From the NCBI RefSeq assembly GCF_007692705.1, contig NZ_REBN01000176.1:1-57100 (forward strand): a stretch of 57,100 nucleotides of DNA, read 5' to 3'. Under the pieces are notes generated by a model that was not told the DNA's origin, did no database searches, and worked only from the letters and a program-made list of their open reading frames with translations. The DNA comes from Mongoliibacter sp. Its GTDB lineage: Bacteria; Bacteroidota; Bacteroidia; Cytophagales; Cyclobacteriaceae. This document shows positions 27,320-35,898 of this stretch, piece after piece (the stretch's first letter is position 1; each line of letters starts with the position of its first letter). A program made the position numbers and the translations under genes.

Positions 27320-28342
27320 TCAGTGCATGATTTTAAATATCATTTCCCGTAAAATCTCGGTTTGTTCCATTCCACCGGAATTGACTCCTTTAGAACGCAA
27401 ATCACCCTCACGGACGTATGTGAGGCAATCAATAACCTTGCCTAAGTGATAATTTCGGGCCGCTACCCGATATTCTTTTAAGAAGTAAGGGTGTACCCCG
27501 ACTTTTTTGGATAACTCGGCATCCCCCATATTGGAATTGTAATGTATAAGGGCAATTTTATTGAAATACGTGTAAATGAGGGCAATGATTGGAATCAATG
27601 GATGACTTTTCGGATTTTGAGAAAAATAGTGCACAATTTTATTGGCCTTGATCACATCTTTAAAGCCTATCGCTTTTGTCAGCTCAAATGTATTGTATTC
27701 TTTATTTATACCAATATAGCGTTGAATATGGTCTTTGGTGATTTTGGTAGGCTCATTGAAATTGATGAACATTTTGCCCAATTCGTTTGCAATTACTTCC
27801 AGGTTATTGCCAATACTATCGGCCAAAAAAGTTGCCGTTTGACTGTCAATTTGATGTTCTTTTTCACCAACATATGCTTCTATCCATTTCCCTAAATCCC
27901 AGTCTTTGATCTTATCGCTGTTGACCAATATTGCTTTTTTGTCAAGCTCTTTGGTCAAAGGCTTTCGCCCATCCAATTTTTTGTATTTATGTGCAAAAAC
28001 AAGTATTGTGCTGGGCAGTGGATTTTGAACATATTGAATCAGAAGCGTATCTACATCTTCTTTTCCAAGACCTGATATATTCTGAGCTTCTTTCACTATG
28101 ACCACCTGACGGTCTGCCATCATCGGAAACCGGCGGGCATTACTAAGAACATCATTCATCTGGGCATCTTTCCCATACATGACCACTTGGTTGAAACCTT
28201 TTTCATGCTCAGGAATAGCATTTGCTTCTATAAAATCACTGATTTGGTCAATAAAAAAGGGCTCCTCTCCCTGCAAAAAATAAACAGGTGCATATTTACC
28301 TGCTTTTAAATCTTTAAATATAACTTCTGCTTTGCTGGCCAT
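27320..28342 (-). CDS. holA: DNA polymerase III subunit delta
   Basis: 340 residues, the length of HolA. Landmarks: the N-terminal PVYFLQGEEPFFIDQI, the FNQVVMYGKDAQMNDVL segment, RRFPMMADRQVVIVKEAQ, and the C-terminal collar region with SKKVGVHPYFLKEYRVAARNY. It opens the sliding clamp within the clamp loader. The P-loop is absent, as usual for delta. It is first in a minus-strand operon followed by the long TPR and barrel genes, and a strong promoter match lies 16 nt upstream. Confidence 0.94.
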   Translation of the reverse strand: MASKAEVIFKDLKAGKYAPVYFLQGEEPFFIDQISDFIEANAIPEHEKGFNQVVMYGKDAQMNDVLSNARRFPMMADRQVVIVKEAQNISGLGKEDVDTLLIQYVQNPLPSTILVFAHKYKKLDGRKPLTKELDKKAILVNSDKIKDWDLGKWIEAYVGEKEHQIDSQTATFLADSIGNNLEVIANELGKMFINFNEPTKITKDHIQRYIGINKEYNTFELTKAIGFKDVIKANKIVHYFSQNPKSHPLIPIIALIYTYFNKIALIHYNSNMGDAELSKKVGVHPYFLKEYRVAARNYHLGKVIDCLTYVREGDLRSKGVNSGGMEQTEILREMIFKIMH

Positions 28343-28358
28343 ATTCCGTTTTTCAACC

Positions 28359-28387
28359 CAAATATATAAAGAATTGCATTTTTCAAA
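28359..28387 (-). promoter_or_regulatory. -33/-7 promoter of holA operon
   Basis: Minus strand: TTTG at 28387-28384, a 17-nt spacer, TATATTTG at 28366-28359, a perfect match to TAnnTTTG. The leader to the holA ATG would be about 10 nt. Confidence 0.6.
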
Positions 28388-28434
28388 AGCTGATACTACA
28401 AGCTTTGAGATTTAATTTTAAACTTTATCTGTAC

Positions 28435-28442
28435 TATTTTTG
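28435..28442 (+). promoter_or_regulatory. -7 element before short TPR gene
   Basis: TATTTTTG fits TAnnTTTG and lies 29 nt before the GTG start at 28472. A TTTG upstream is 27 nt away, too far for the usual spacing, so only the -7 box is supported. Confidence 0.35.
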
Positions 28443-28471
28443 TATTTTATTTATAACCAACAAAGTGAACC

Positions 28472-29200
28472 GTGAATAATTTCGATAAATCAGTAGCTTT
28501 TTTTAAAGAAGGAAAATTTGATGAGGCTTTAGATGCCATAAACCTGAGCATACAGGAAGACAATACCAACCCGGAATTTTACTTTTTCAGGGCCAGGGTA
28601 CAAACACGACGTGGAAAGTTTGAGAATTCCCTCAGCGATTTTGACCACTTAATATCTTTAGAGCCTTTTAACCCAACCTATATCAGTGACAGAGCCGTAG
28701 TGTTGCACTTACTCAAAAGAGATGATGAAGCCATGAGTGAGTTTGACAGAGCGATAAACTTAGAACCGCAAAATCCCTACCGATACTCAAGCAGGGCCTA
28801 TTTCAAAGATAGAATCGGTGACTTGAAAGGCGCGATCGAAGATTATGACAAAGCCATAGAGCTAGATCCAGAGGATGCTGTTGCCTATAATAATAAAGGC
28901 TTGATTGAAGAAAAAATGGGTTACCAGAATAGATCCAAAAACAGTTTTAAAAAAGCAGATGACCTGGTAGGATACAAACCAATCAATTCTGAAAACAATG
29001 ATTTACCAAAAATCGGTGAAAAGAAAGGCCAAGATCCAGAACCAAGAGTAACTATGGAGCCAATGGACCCAAATGAAGTGCCCCGTAAAATTACTTTGAG
29101 TGGCTATCTGGACACTATATTGAAAGTGTTCACAGATAAAACCACTCAAAAGGAATTCTTTGGCTTTATTTCAAACGGCTTTAAAAAGAAAGACAGCTGA
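28472..29200 (+). CDS. Short cytoplasmic TPR protein
   Basis: 242 residues with a GTG start and no signal peptide. Residues about 1-160 form four TPR units (for example AMSEFDRAINLEPQNPYRYSSRA, AIEDYDKAIELDPEDAVAYNNKG). The last 80 residues are a polar linker and a short helix region (ITLSGYLDTILKVFTDKTTQKEFFGF) without known domain. Probably a protein-protein adaptor in the cytoplasm. It is divergent from holA and convergent with the universal stress gene. Confidence 0.87.
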   Translation: MNNFDKSVAFFKEGKFDEALDAINLSIQEDNTNPEFYFFRARVQTRRGKFENSLSDFDHLISLEPFNPTYISDRAVVLHLLKRDDEAMSEFDRAINLEPQNPYRYSSRAYFKDRIGDLKGAIEDYDKAIELDPEDAVAYNNKGLIEEKMGYQNRSKNSFKKADDLVGYKPINSENNDLPKIGEKKGQDPEPRVTMEPMDPNEVPRKITLSGYLDTILKVFTDKTTQKEFFGFISNGFKKKDS

Positions 29201-29209
29201 TGAGCTATA

Positions 29210-30052
29210 TCAGGCTCTTTTTAAAACTAAGAGAGGTTTATTAATAAAATAAGACATTTTCTTAGACAGGTTATTGGTAAATATTTGTTCAAACCATACT
29301 TTCTTTTTACTTAAAGTAACTAGAATATCGCCTTTAGCTGTAATCAAATAATTCTCCAAGCCAAGTCCCGGTTCGTCTCTATATGACTTGAGTACATAAT
29401 TTACCCTGTCATATTTGACAAATGGACTTAATTCTTCTACCATGGTTTTATGTAGAGACTTGTCTATGGATGTATTTTTGGAAGACACGTGAACAACATC
29501 TATCTCGGAGTCAAAAAAACCAGCCAGCTCTACAATTTTCTGAATAGCTATCTTGTCTTCCTCCATATAATCTGTCGCATATACAAACTTCCTTGGTGGT
29601 TTGAAGTAAACTTTTCTTGGAATCACAAAAACATCTATGCTAGATTTAGATACAATTTTACTAGCCTTGGTGCCTATGTAGTTATTTTTAAATTCATTGA
29701 CACCCTCAGTACCCAAGACAATCAGATCAGCATTGTTTTCATTGGCAAAGTCAAGGACTGTGCTGACAATTTTACCTTCTTGTATGTGTGATTGACATGA
29801 GACAAGTCCTTTAGACAAACTCTCTACTTCCACTGTTTGAACGAGACTATCAAGTTTTTTCTTGATAAAGGCATACTGATCACCACCATGCCTGTCCACA
29901 GCTGCTAACTTCTGATAATCATCCTTGTCGGGGACGTGGATAAGTATCAGGTCTGCCCTATATTTTTCGCCCAACCTTGCTGCATATTCTACAGCATTAA
30001 GTGAGCATTCTGAAAAATCTACTGGGCAGACGATTTTAAAATTTTTTTTCAT
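29210..30052 (-). CDS. Tandem universal stress protein
   Basis: 280 residues with two UspA-like domains (about 1-145 and 150-280). The first holds the ATP-binding pattern G-x2-G-x9-G-T (G114, G117, G127, T128); the second lacks it. USP proteins bind ATP and help survival under stress. It is 5 bp after the 2-hydroxyacid dehydrogenase gene, so the two are co-transcribed. Confidence 0.92.
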   Translation of the reverse strand: MKKNFKIVCPVDFSECSLNAVEYAARLGEKYRADLILIHVPDKDDYQKLAAVDRHGGDQYAFIKKKLDSLVQTVEVESLSKGLVSCQSHIQEGKIVSTVLDFANENNADLIVLGTEGVNEFKNNYIGTKASKIVSKSSIDVFVIPRKVYFKPPRKFVYATDYMEEDKIAIQKIVELAGFFDSEIDVVHVSSKNTSIDKSLHKTMVEELSPFVKYDRVNYVLKSYRDEPGLGLENYLITAKGDILVTLSKKKVWFEQIFTNNLSKKMSYFINKPLLVLKRA

Positions 30053-30057
30053 CGTCT

Positions 30058-30978
30058 CTAGTATCCTCTTTTTCTGTTAATTTGATTAATGAATGGTTGA
30101 CTTTTTTGTACTCGGTGGTAGTTTTCAATGATTTGCGGGGCTGCTGCCCCAGGGTTTGTCACACTCGCAATATGCGGGGTGATGGTGATTTCATTTCTGT
30201 TCCAAAAAGGGTGTTCTACCGGTAAAGGCTCTTTTTGGAAAACATCAAGCATAGCTCCTGAAATATATCCCTCGTCTAAGGCTGTCAATAGGTCCTCCTC
30301 TATCAAATGCTTTCCTCGGGCTACATTAATCAGGTATGTACCTTTCTGACATTTTCTGAAAAACTCAAGATTCAATATCCCTTCTGTTTCAGGTGTCAGC
30401 GGTAACATACAGACCAATATATTAATTTTAGATAAAAATTTATGTATTTGGTCACCAAAATAATATTCATAATCAAGGTTCTCTTTTGGTGAATTACCAA
30501 TACCAATTACTTCAAACCTCAAATTGAGCAGTTTATCAGCAATATCACCACCCAACTCCCCTACTCCTAAAACACCCACGGTAACAGGAATTTCAGGATT
30601 TGACATGTCCCATATCCTCCTAAGCTGATCTGCCTGATACCGTTTGATCTGACGGTGATGGTTAAGAACTGCCATTACCACGTAATTGGTCATAGAAATG
30701 GTCAATTTGTCGTCAATGATACGTGTAATGGGAATGTCACTAGGTATGCTTTCATCCGTAAGAATGTGATCAACTCCAGCCCCCATGGAACATATCAATT
30801 TTAGATTAGGGAAATCACTCAATATGCCACTTGGATGGTTCCAAAGAGTTACTACCTCCACCTTCTCCGGAGAAGAAATATCAGGATATACCTGTATATC
30901 TATAGAGGGATCAAGTTTTTTAAAATTTTCCACCCAGACAGAGGCATCTCTCCCAGGTGATATGATTGCTAAGCTCAT
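30058..30978 (-). CDS. D-2-hydroxyacid dehydrogenase, GhrA-like
   Basis: 306 residues. NAD(P)-binding GVLGVGELGGDI (about 134-145), catalytic Arg in NVARGKHL, Glu in DVFQKEPLP and His in TPHIASVTNP form the expected Arg-Glu-His set of the family. The short catalytic domain resembles glyoxylate/hydroxypyruvate reductase A (GhrA), so reduction of glyoxylate or hydroxypyruvate is likely. First gene of a pair with the universal stress protein. The exact substrate cannot be fixed from sequence. Confidence 0.9.
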   Translation of the reverse strand: MSLAIISPGRDASVWVENFKKLDPSIDIQVYPDISSPEKVEVVTLWNHPSGILSDFPNLKLICSMGAGVDHILTDESIPSDIPITRIIDDKLTISMTNYVVMAVLNHHRQIKRYQADQLRRIWDMSNPEIPVTVGVLGVGELGGDIADKLLNLRFEVIGIGNSPKENLDYEYYFGDQIHKFLSKINILVCMLPLTPETEGILNLEFFRKCQKGTYLINVARGKHLIEEDLLTALDEGYISGAMLDVFQKEPLPVEHPFWNRNEITITPHIASVTNPGAAAPQIIENYHRVQKSQPFINQINRKRGY

Positions 30979-31173
30979 GGGCTAAATTTTGAAAATAAAA
31001 TTAGCATACTCCTAATCTTTAGGAACAACAATTGCTATTTTGCAACATGCGGAATATACAAGTAGTTTAAATGGGTACTTAAACGTTTTAAATAACAAAG
31101 TTAACATTCGAACTAAGTTTAGCAAGTAATTAACTATCAGTATAATCAAATTAGATTAATAAAAACCTGTTTT

Positions 31174-32025
31174 ATGAAAACAAAAATCAATTTCCTATTC
31201 ATGTTTTTGCTCGCCTGCTGTATTTCAAGAGCCGAAGCACAACAAATCCAAATGCCTCAGGCTAGTCCCTCAGCTCAGATCAGCCAAAAAGTCGGCTTAA
31301 CTGATGTAACTGTGGATTACAGCAGACCAAGTATGCGAGGACGAAAAATCTTCGGTGAACTTGTACCTTTTGGAGAAGTGTGGAGAACAGGAGCCAATGC
31401 TGCAACAACCATAACTTTTTCCACTGATGTGATAATAGAAGGAAATGATTTGAAAGCGGGTACTTATGCCCTTTATGCAATTCCGAATAAAAATGAGTGG
31501 ACCATTATCATTTCATCAAACACCAAACTCTGGGGAGCTGTTGGATATACATCTGAAGATGATGTGATGAGATTCAAAGTAAAACCCGGTAAGACTGGCC
31601 AAAGGTATGAAACAATGGAAATCAACTTTGTTGATATAACTGATACCGGTTCATCACTGGCAATCAAATGGGAAAATACTAGAGTAAAATTCAGAATTGA
31701 AACTGAAGTGGATGGTATTGTAATGTCTCAGATAAAGGAATTGGTTTTGGATCAGGAACCCAAAAATCCAGGACTCTACTATCAGGCCGCTAACTATTAC
31801 TTCACAAACAACAAAGACATGGATCAGGCTTATGAATGGATCAATAAATCTGTTGAGGATGATGCAAAATACTGGACAATGCATCTTAAAGCTAAAATCG
31901 AGTTGGAATTAGGTAAGAAAAAAGAGGCTATTTCTTCTGCTCAAAAATCTATGGAAATGGCAAGAGAAGCTAAAAATCCCGATTATGTAGGACTAAACGA
32001 AAGATTGATCAAATCTATCAGGTAA
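31174..32025 (+). CDS. DUF2911 exported protein with TPR-like tail
   Basis: 283 residues with a signal peptide ending near AEAQ. Residues about 30-170 are DUF2911 (VTVDYSRPSMRGRKIFGELVPFGEVWRTGANAAT is the family hallmark region), predicted beta-rich. The C-terminal 95 residues are helical, with TPR-like repeats (NPGLYYQAANYYFTNNKDMDQAYEWI). Family function is unknown. Its stop TAA overlaps the next ATG by one base (TAATG), so it is translationally coupled to a CAT-fold protein. Confidence 0.9.
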   Translation: MKTKINFLFMFLLACCISRAEAQQIQMPQASPSAQISQKVGLTDVTVDYSRPSMRGRKIFGELVPFGEVWRTGANAATTITFSTDVIIEGNDLKAGTYALYAIPNKNEWTIIISSNTKLWGAVGYTSEDDVMRFKVKPGKTGQRYETMEINFVDITDTGSSLAIKWENTRVKFRIETEVDGIVMSQIKELVLDQEPKNPGLYYQAANYYFTNNKDMDQAYEWINKSVEDDAKYWTMHLKAKIELELGKKKEAISSAQKSMEMAREAKNPDYVGLNERLIKSIR

Positions 32026-32651
32026 TGGGTTACAAATATTTGAATATAGAAAAGTGGTCAAGAAAAGACCACTTTCTTTTTTTCTCCAAGTTTGAAGAGC
32101 CATTTTTCGGAATATGTTCTCGGGTAGATTGCACCAAGGCAATACAAACCTGTAAAAATAATGGGTATTCGTTTTTTCAATTTTACTTACACGCCTGTCT
32201 ACAAGCAGTAAATTCTATAATAGACTTCAGGTATAGAATTCAAGAAGGAAAAGTCTTGGTGTATGATGAAATTGGTGCTTCAAGTACAGTGAATAGACCC
32301 AATGGAACATTTGGTTTTTCCTATATCCCTTTTGAACGGGATTTTATCCAATTCTCATCTCAAACCACAACTATACTGGAAGAAGTGAGAAATTCAAAAG
32401 AGCTGCTTCCTTCCGGTTCTGCAGATAATGTCATTCATTTTTCGGTATTGCCTTGGCTGGATTTCACTTCAGTCTCCCATGCAAGACCTTTTTCTGCTGA
32501 AGATTCCTGTCCTAAGATCACTATAGGCAAAGTAATAGAGCACAATGGAAAATCAAGCTTTGCAGTTTCAATTCATGCACATCATGCTTTAATGGATGGT
32601 TACCATATAGGACTTTTTGTAGAAGCTTTTCAAAATCAATTGGACTCCTGA
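32025..32651 (+). CDS. Chloramphenicol-acetyltransferase-fold protein
   Basis: 208 residues, close to the 213-220 of type A CAT. The catalytic motif is HAHHALMDGYH (HHxxxDG, as in CAT). The N-terminus (WSRKDHFLFFSKFEEPFFGICSRVDCT) and VNSIIDFRYRI, HFSVLPWLDFTS also align with CAT by eye. It should use acetyl-CoA. Whether it acts on chloramphenicol cannot be told: it is chromosomal, coupled to a DUF2911 gene and without mobile-element flanks, so a house-keeping acyl transfer is as likely as resistance. Confidence 0.88.
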   Translation: MGYKYLNIEKWSRKDHFLFFSKFEEPFFGICSRVDCTKAIQTCKNNGYSFFQFYLHACLQAVNSIIDFRYRIQEGKVLVYDEIGASSTVNRPNGTFGFSYIPFERDFIQFSSQTTTILEEVRNSKELLPSGSADNVIHFSVLPWLDFTSVSHARPFSAEDSCPKITIGKVIEHNGKSSFAVSIHAHHALMDGYHIGLFVEAFQNQLDS

Positions 32652-32688
32652 TCTCCTAATCTCCTACTCAATCGATTGCAAAAAAATA

Positions 32689-32735
32689 ATCCGACAATTA
32701 GAAAGTATTTTATTCAATAGATCGGATATTTTTTT
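32689..32735 (+). terminator. Possible terminator after CAT-fold gene
   Basis: ATCCGA (32689-32694) pairs with TCGGAT (32722-32727), followed by a run of T. The stem is only 6 bp and the loop is 27 nt, so support is weak. Confidence 0.3.
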
Positions 32736-32745
32736 AATAATATTC

Positions 32746-32753
32746 TAATTTTG
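32746..32753 (+). promoter_or_regulatory. -7 element before SerB-like/SerA fusion gene
   Basis: TAATTTTG is a perfect TAnnTTTG, 31 nt before the ATG. No clear TTTG is found at -33 spacing. Confidence 0.4.
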
Positions 32754-32784
32754 AACAGCCAATAACAAAAACTTTATAACAATA

Positions 32785-34677
32785 ATGCCCAATATTAAGA
32801 AATTCATCATTGATTTTGACAGCACATTTACCCAAGTTGAAGCCCTGGATGTATTAGGGGAAATTAGTTTGGATAAAGACCCCAAAAAAGCTGAAAAGCT
32901 TCAAGCCATCAAAGACATTACCGACATGGGTATGGAAGGTAGCCTTAACTTTCGGGAGAGCTTGGAAAAAAGACTGGAAATACTCGAAGCTACAGAAACT
33001 CAAATCTCCACTTTAGTGGAAGCATTGAAAACCAAAGTATCCAAGTCCTTTCAGCGCAATAAGGAATTTTTTGAGGAAAACGCTGAAGATATTATTATCA
33101 TTTCAAATGGATTCAAGGATTTTATCACACCGATAGTCGGGGAGTATGGCATCAAAGCTGAGAATGTCTACGCAAATGAGTTTATTTATGATGAATCAGG
33201 AAAGATTATTGATTTCAATAGGGAAAACATCCTTTCTAAAAACGGAGGTAAGCCTGAAACTATTAAAAATCTTAACTTAGAAGGAGATATTTATGTAATT
33301 GGAGATGGCTACACAGATTATGAAATTAAAGCGTCCGGATTGGCTAATAAGTTCTATGCATTTACCGAAAATGTAGATAGGCCAAAAGTCACTTCCAAAG
33401 CAGACCATGTCGCTCCTAGTTTAGATGAAATCCTTTATGTGAATAAAATGAACAAAAAATTCTCCTATCCAAAAAGCCGTATCAATGTATTGCTTCTGGA
33501 AAACGTTCACCCAATCGGTGTTGAACTAATGAAGCAGGAAGGTTATAATGTTGAAATAATTGCATCTGCCCTTTCCGAAGAAGAGCTGGCCGAAAAGATA
33601 AAAAAAGTATCCATACTCGGTATCCGCTCCAAAACCAATGTCACCAAAAAAGTATTGGAAAATGCCAATAGACTTATTTCTATCGGTGCATTCTGCATAG
33701 GGACCAATCAGATTGATTTGGAAACCTGTACCGAAAAAGGAATTGCGGTCTTCAATGCCCCCTTCAGCAATACCCGTTCTGTAGTAGAAATGGCCATCGC
33801 AGAAATCATTTTCCTGATGAGAAATTTCCATGACAAAAGTTTGGGCATGCATAAGGGAATTTGGGATAAATCTGCAAGCGGTAGTTTCGAAATCAGAGGA
33901 AAGAAACTAGGGATTGTAGGCTACGGAAATATCGGTGCCCAACTCTCTGTATTGGCTGAAAGCATGGGTTTAGATGTGTATTATTACGACGTTATCGAAA
34001 AACTGGCACTTGGAAACGCGACCAAGGTTGAATCTTTGGAAGAACTTATCAGTACAGTAGATGTACTTACGCTACATGTGGACGGAAGGAAAGAGAACAA
34101 AAACCTTTTGGATGAGAGTAAAATCAAATTGATGAAAAAAGGCAGTTACCTACTGAATTTAAGTAGAGGACATGTAGTGGATATAAAGGCCTTGAAAGAT
34201 GCGCTTGAAAGCGGCCATATCGCTGGTGCAGCGGTGGATGTTTTCCCTGAAGAACCAAAGAATAACGATGAACCTTTTGTTTCCGAACTCATCGGATGCA
34301 AAAATGTAGTCCTAACCCCACATATTGGAGGATCTACTTCAGAAGCACAGGTGAATATAGCCAGGTTTGTACCCGGTAAGATCATGGAATACATCAATAC
34401 AGGAAATACATATAATTCTGTCAATTTCCCCAATATACAGTTACCATTCCTTCAGAATGCGCACAGATTGATACATATACATCAAAACGAACCTGGAATC
34501 CTTGCCAAGATCAACCGTATTTTGGCAGATTTTGAAATCAATATTGTTGGACAATACCTGAAGACCAATGAAAAAATAGGGTATGTGATTTCTGATATTG
34601 ACAAAGCCTATTCACCTGAGGTTATAGATGCCATGAAACAGATTCCGGGAACGATTAGATTTAGGGTATTATATTAA
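32785..34677 (+). CDS. serA: Phosphoserine phosphatase-like / phosphoglycerate dehydrogenase fusion
   Basis: 630 residues, about 220 longer than E. coli SerA. Residues 1-215 form a HAD phosphatase of the SerB type: IDFDST (D10, D12), ISNG near 106, GDGYTD near 173. After about residue 228 comes a D-3-phosphoglycerate dehydrogenase: GYGNIG near 377, Arg in LSRGHVVD (near 459), Glu in VFPEEP (near 487), His in PHIGGSTSEAQ (near 512), then an ACT domain (about 560-630) that usually gives serine feedback. It would catalyse the first and last steps of serine synthesis from 3-phosphoglycerate; the middle transaminase (SerC) is not in the window. The gene is alone on its strand. Confidence 0.9.
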   Translation: MPNIKKFIIDFDSTFTQVEALDVLGEISLDKDPKKAEKLQAIKDITDMGMEGSLNFRESLEKRLEILEATETQISTLVEALKTKVSKSFQRNKEFFEENAEDIIIISNGFKDFITPIVGEYGIKAENVYANEFIYDESGKIIDFNRENILSKNGGKPETIKNLNLEGDIYVIGDGYTDYEIKASGLANKFYAFTENVDRPKVTSKADHVAPSLDEILYVNKMNKKFSYPKSRINVLLLENVHPIGVELMKQEGYNVEIIASALSEEELAEKIKKVSILGIRSKTNVTKKVLENANRLISIGAFCIGTNQIDLETCTEKGIAVFNAPFSNTRSVVEMAIAEIIFLMRNFHDKSLGMHKGIWDKSASGSFEIRGKKLGIVGYGNIGAQLSVLAESMGLDVYYYDVIEKLALGNATKVESLEELISTVDVLTLHVDGRKENKNLLDESKIKLMKKGSYLLNLSRGHVVDIKALKDALESGHIAGAAVDVFPEEPKNNDEPFVSELIGCKNVVLTPHIGGSTSEAQVNIARFVPGKIMEYINTGNTYNSVNFPNIQLPFLQNAHRLIHIHQNEPGILAKINRILADFEINIVGQYLKTNEKIGYVISDIDKAYSPEVIDAMKQIPGTIRFRVLY

Positions 34678-34889
34678 AACGAGTGTTTGATAAAACTCCT
34701 GAGAATTTAATGGTTTGCATAAAAAAATAAAGGTGTAAACTCGGTTGAAACTAAAACTTAAAGACAGTTTTGGTATCTGTTGTTTTCGATTCTTGGTAAA
34801 AATTAATTTATAAATTAAGAATTAGATTGCTGGAAAGATAAGTGTGAAAATTGACCTGTAATTTATAAGATATATTACGCAAACCTTTA

Positions 34890-35444
34890 TCAGGGAACTT
34901 TCCAAAAGAAGAGCACATGCTCTTTACCGTCTTTGAGAATAACCTTTCTTTCTTCGTCAGGAACCCAATCACCCATATCAAAGCGATGGGAAATAACTCT
35001 TGTTCCCTTGGGTAATTGCAATATTTTCGGTCTTAGTTTGAGGTTGATATCCGGAAATAGGTATAGCACTAAAACAGTAGCATCTGTAAAATCCAATTCA
35101 AATAAATCTCCCTGGATAATTGTCACCAAATCATCTACTCCCTTTTCTATTGCATTTTCATTTGCCACATCGACTAAATCCGCATCTATTTCCACCCCAA
35201 CAGCTCTAATTCCAAATCTTAACGCTGCCTGAATAGGAATCCTTCCATCACCCGACCCCAGATCATACAGGACATCCCCTGCCTCAATGTCAGCCAATTC
35301 CATCATCGCATCCACTACCTCCATTGGAGTAGTTACAAAAGGAACCAAATCTGCAAATCCAGGCGGATCATCTTGAGCATGAACTGCCGTAAAGATCGTA
35401 AAGCAAAAGCTTAAACAAATGATTATTTTGTTTCTATATGACAT
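34890..35444 (-). CDS. SAM-dependent methyltransferase with signal peptide
   Basis: 184 residues. The N-terminus is a clear signal peptide (NKIIICLSFCFTIFTAVHAQ), followed by PFVTTPMEVVDAMMELA and the class I methyltransferase motif I DLGSGDGRIP (about 60-69), an acidic motif II (VGVEIDADLVDVAN) and LVLYLFPDINLKLR. The fold points to a small methyltransferase with an unusual exported location; SAM is normally cytoplasmic. Substrate unknown. Isolated minus-strand gene, with a 450-bp empty stretch upstream. Confidence 0.85.
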   Translation of the reverse strand: MSYRNKIIICLSFCFTIFTAVHAQDDPPGFADLVPFVTTPMEVVDAMMELADIEAGDVLYDLGSGDGRIPIQAALRFGIRAVGVEIDADLVDVANENAIEKGVDDLVTIIQGDLFELDFTDATVLVLYLFPDINLKLRPKILQLPKGTRVISHRFDMGDWVPDEERKVILKDGKEHVLFFWKVP

Positions 35445-35898
35445 TTACAATATTCAATTTCTGGTTTTAACTTCTTTTTTAATTCGAATTTATATTTTCT
35501 TACTGTTAAACCTTCAATATTAAAGTAATTAATAAATTCATGGTTTAGCCTGGATAGAAAAAGCACTAGGGTTACTTTCAAAATTGGTGTAAAAACTAAC
35601 CTGTTAATATGCTGCAATAAATGGATAAGTTAGTCTATTCCTAATAAAAAATTTCATTGTAAAAACACTTTTATTATTTCATAATCAACATTTTACGTCT
35701 CCGATGTATAAAAACACTTGAAGGATAACCCATATACTGCAAAAGGTCTGGATCCCGAAATATGTTGTTGTAAAATTCTTTTCAATCTGCTGTAGACAAA
35801 AAGAAAAAATGAATGCTAAGTAAAAAAAGGCTTTTATATCTGAGGAGGATGTTGTTAATTTTCACTTAATTCATTTTAATCATCATTATAAACCCGTC
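35445..35898. other. 454-bp stretch without gene
   Basis: The minus-strand frame at 35423-35617 has no homology that I recognise, overlaps the methyltransferase start and shows no promoter, so I do not count it. The region is very AT-rich. It must hold the promoters of the divergent methyltransferase and M24 genes, but neither shows a good TAnnTTTG box. Confidence 0.45.

Noticed and set aside
32025-32651. Chloramphenicol resistance determinant on a mobile element
   Set aside because: No insertion sequence, integron or other resistance gene adjoins; the gene is coupled to DUF2911, so acquired resistance is not supported.
35423-35617. 64-codon minus-strand frame upstream of the exported methyltransferase
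   Set aside because: Overlaps the methyltransferase start, has low-complexity AT-rich composition and no promoter or recognisable motif.
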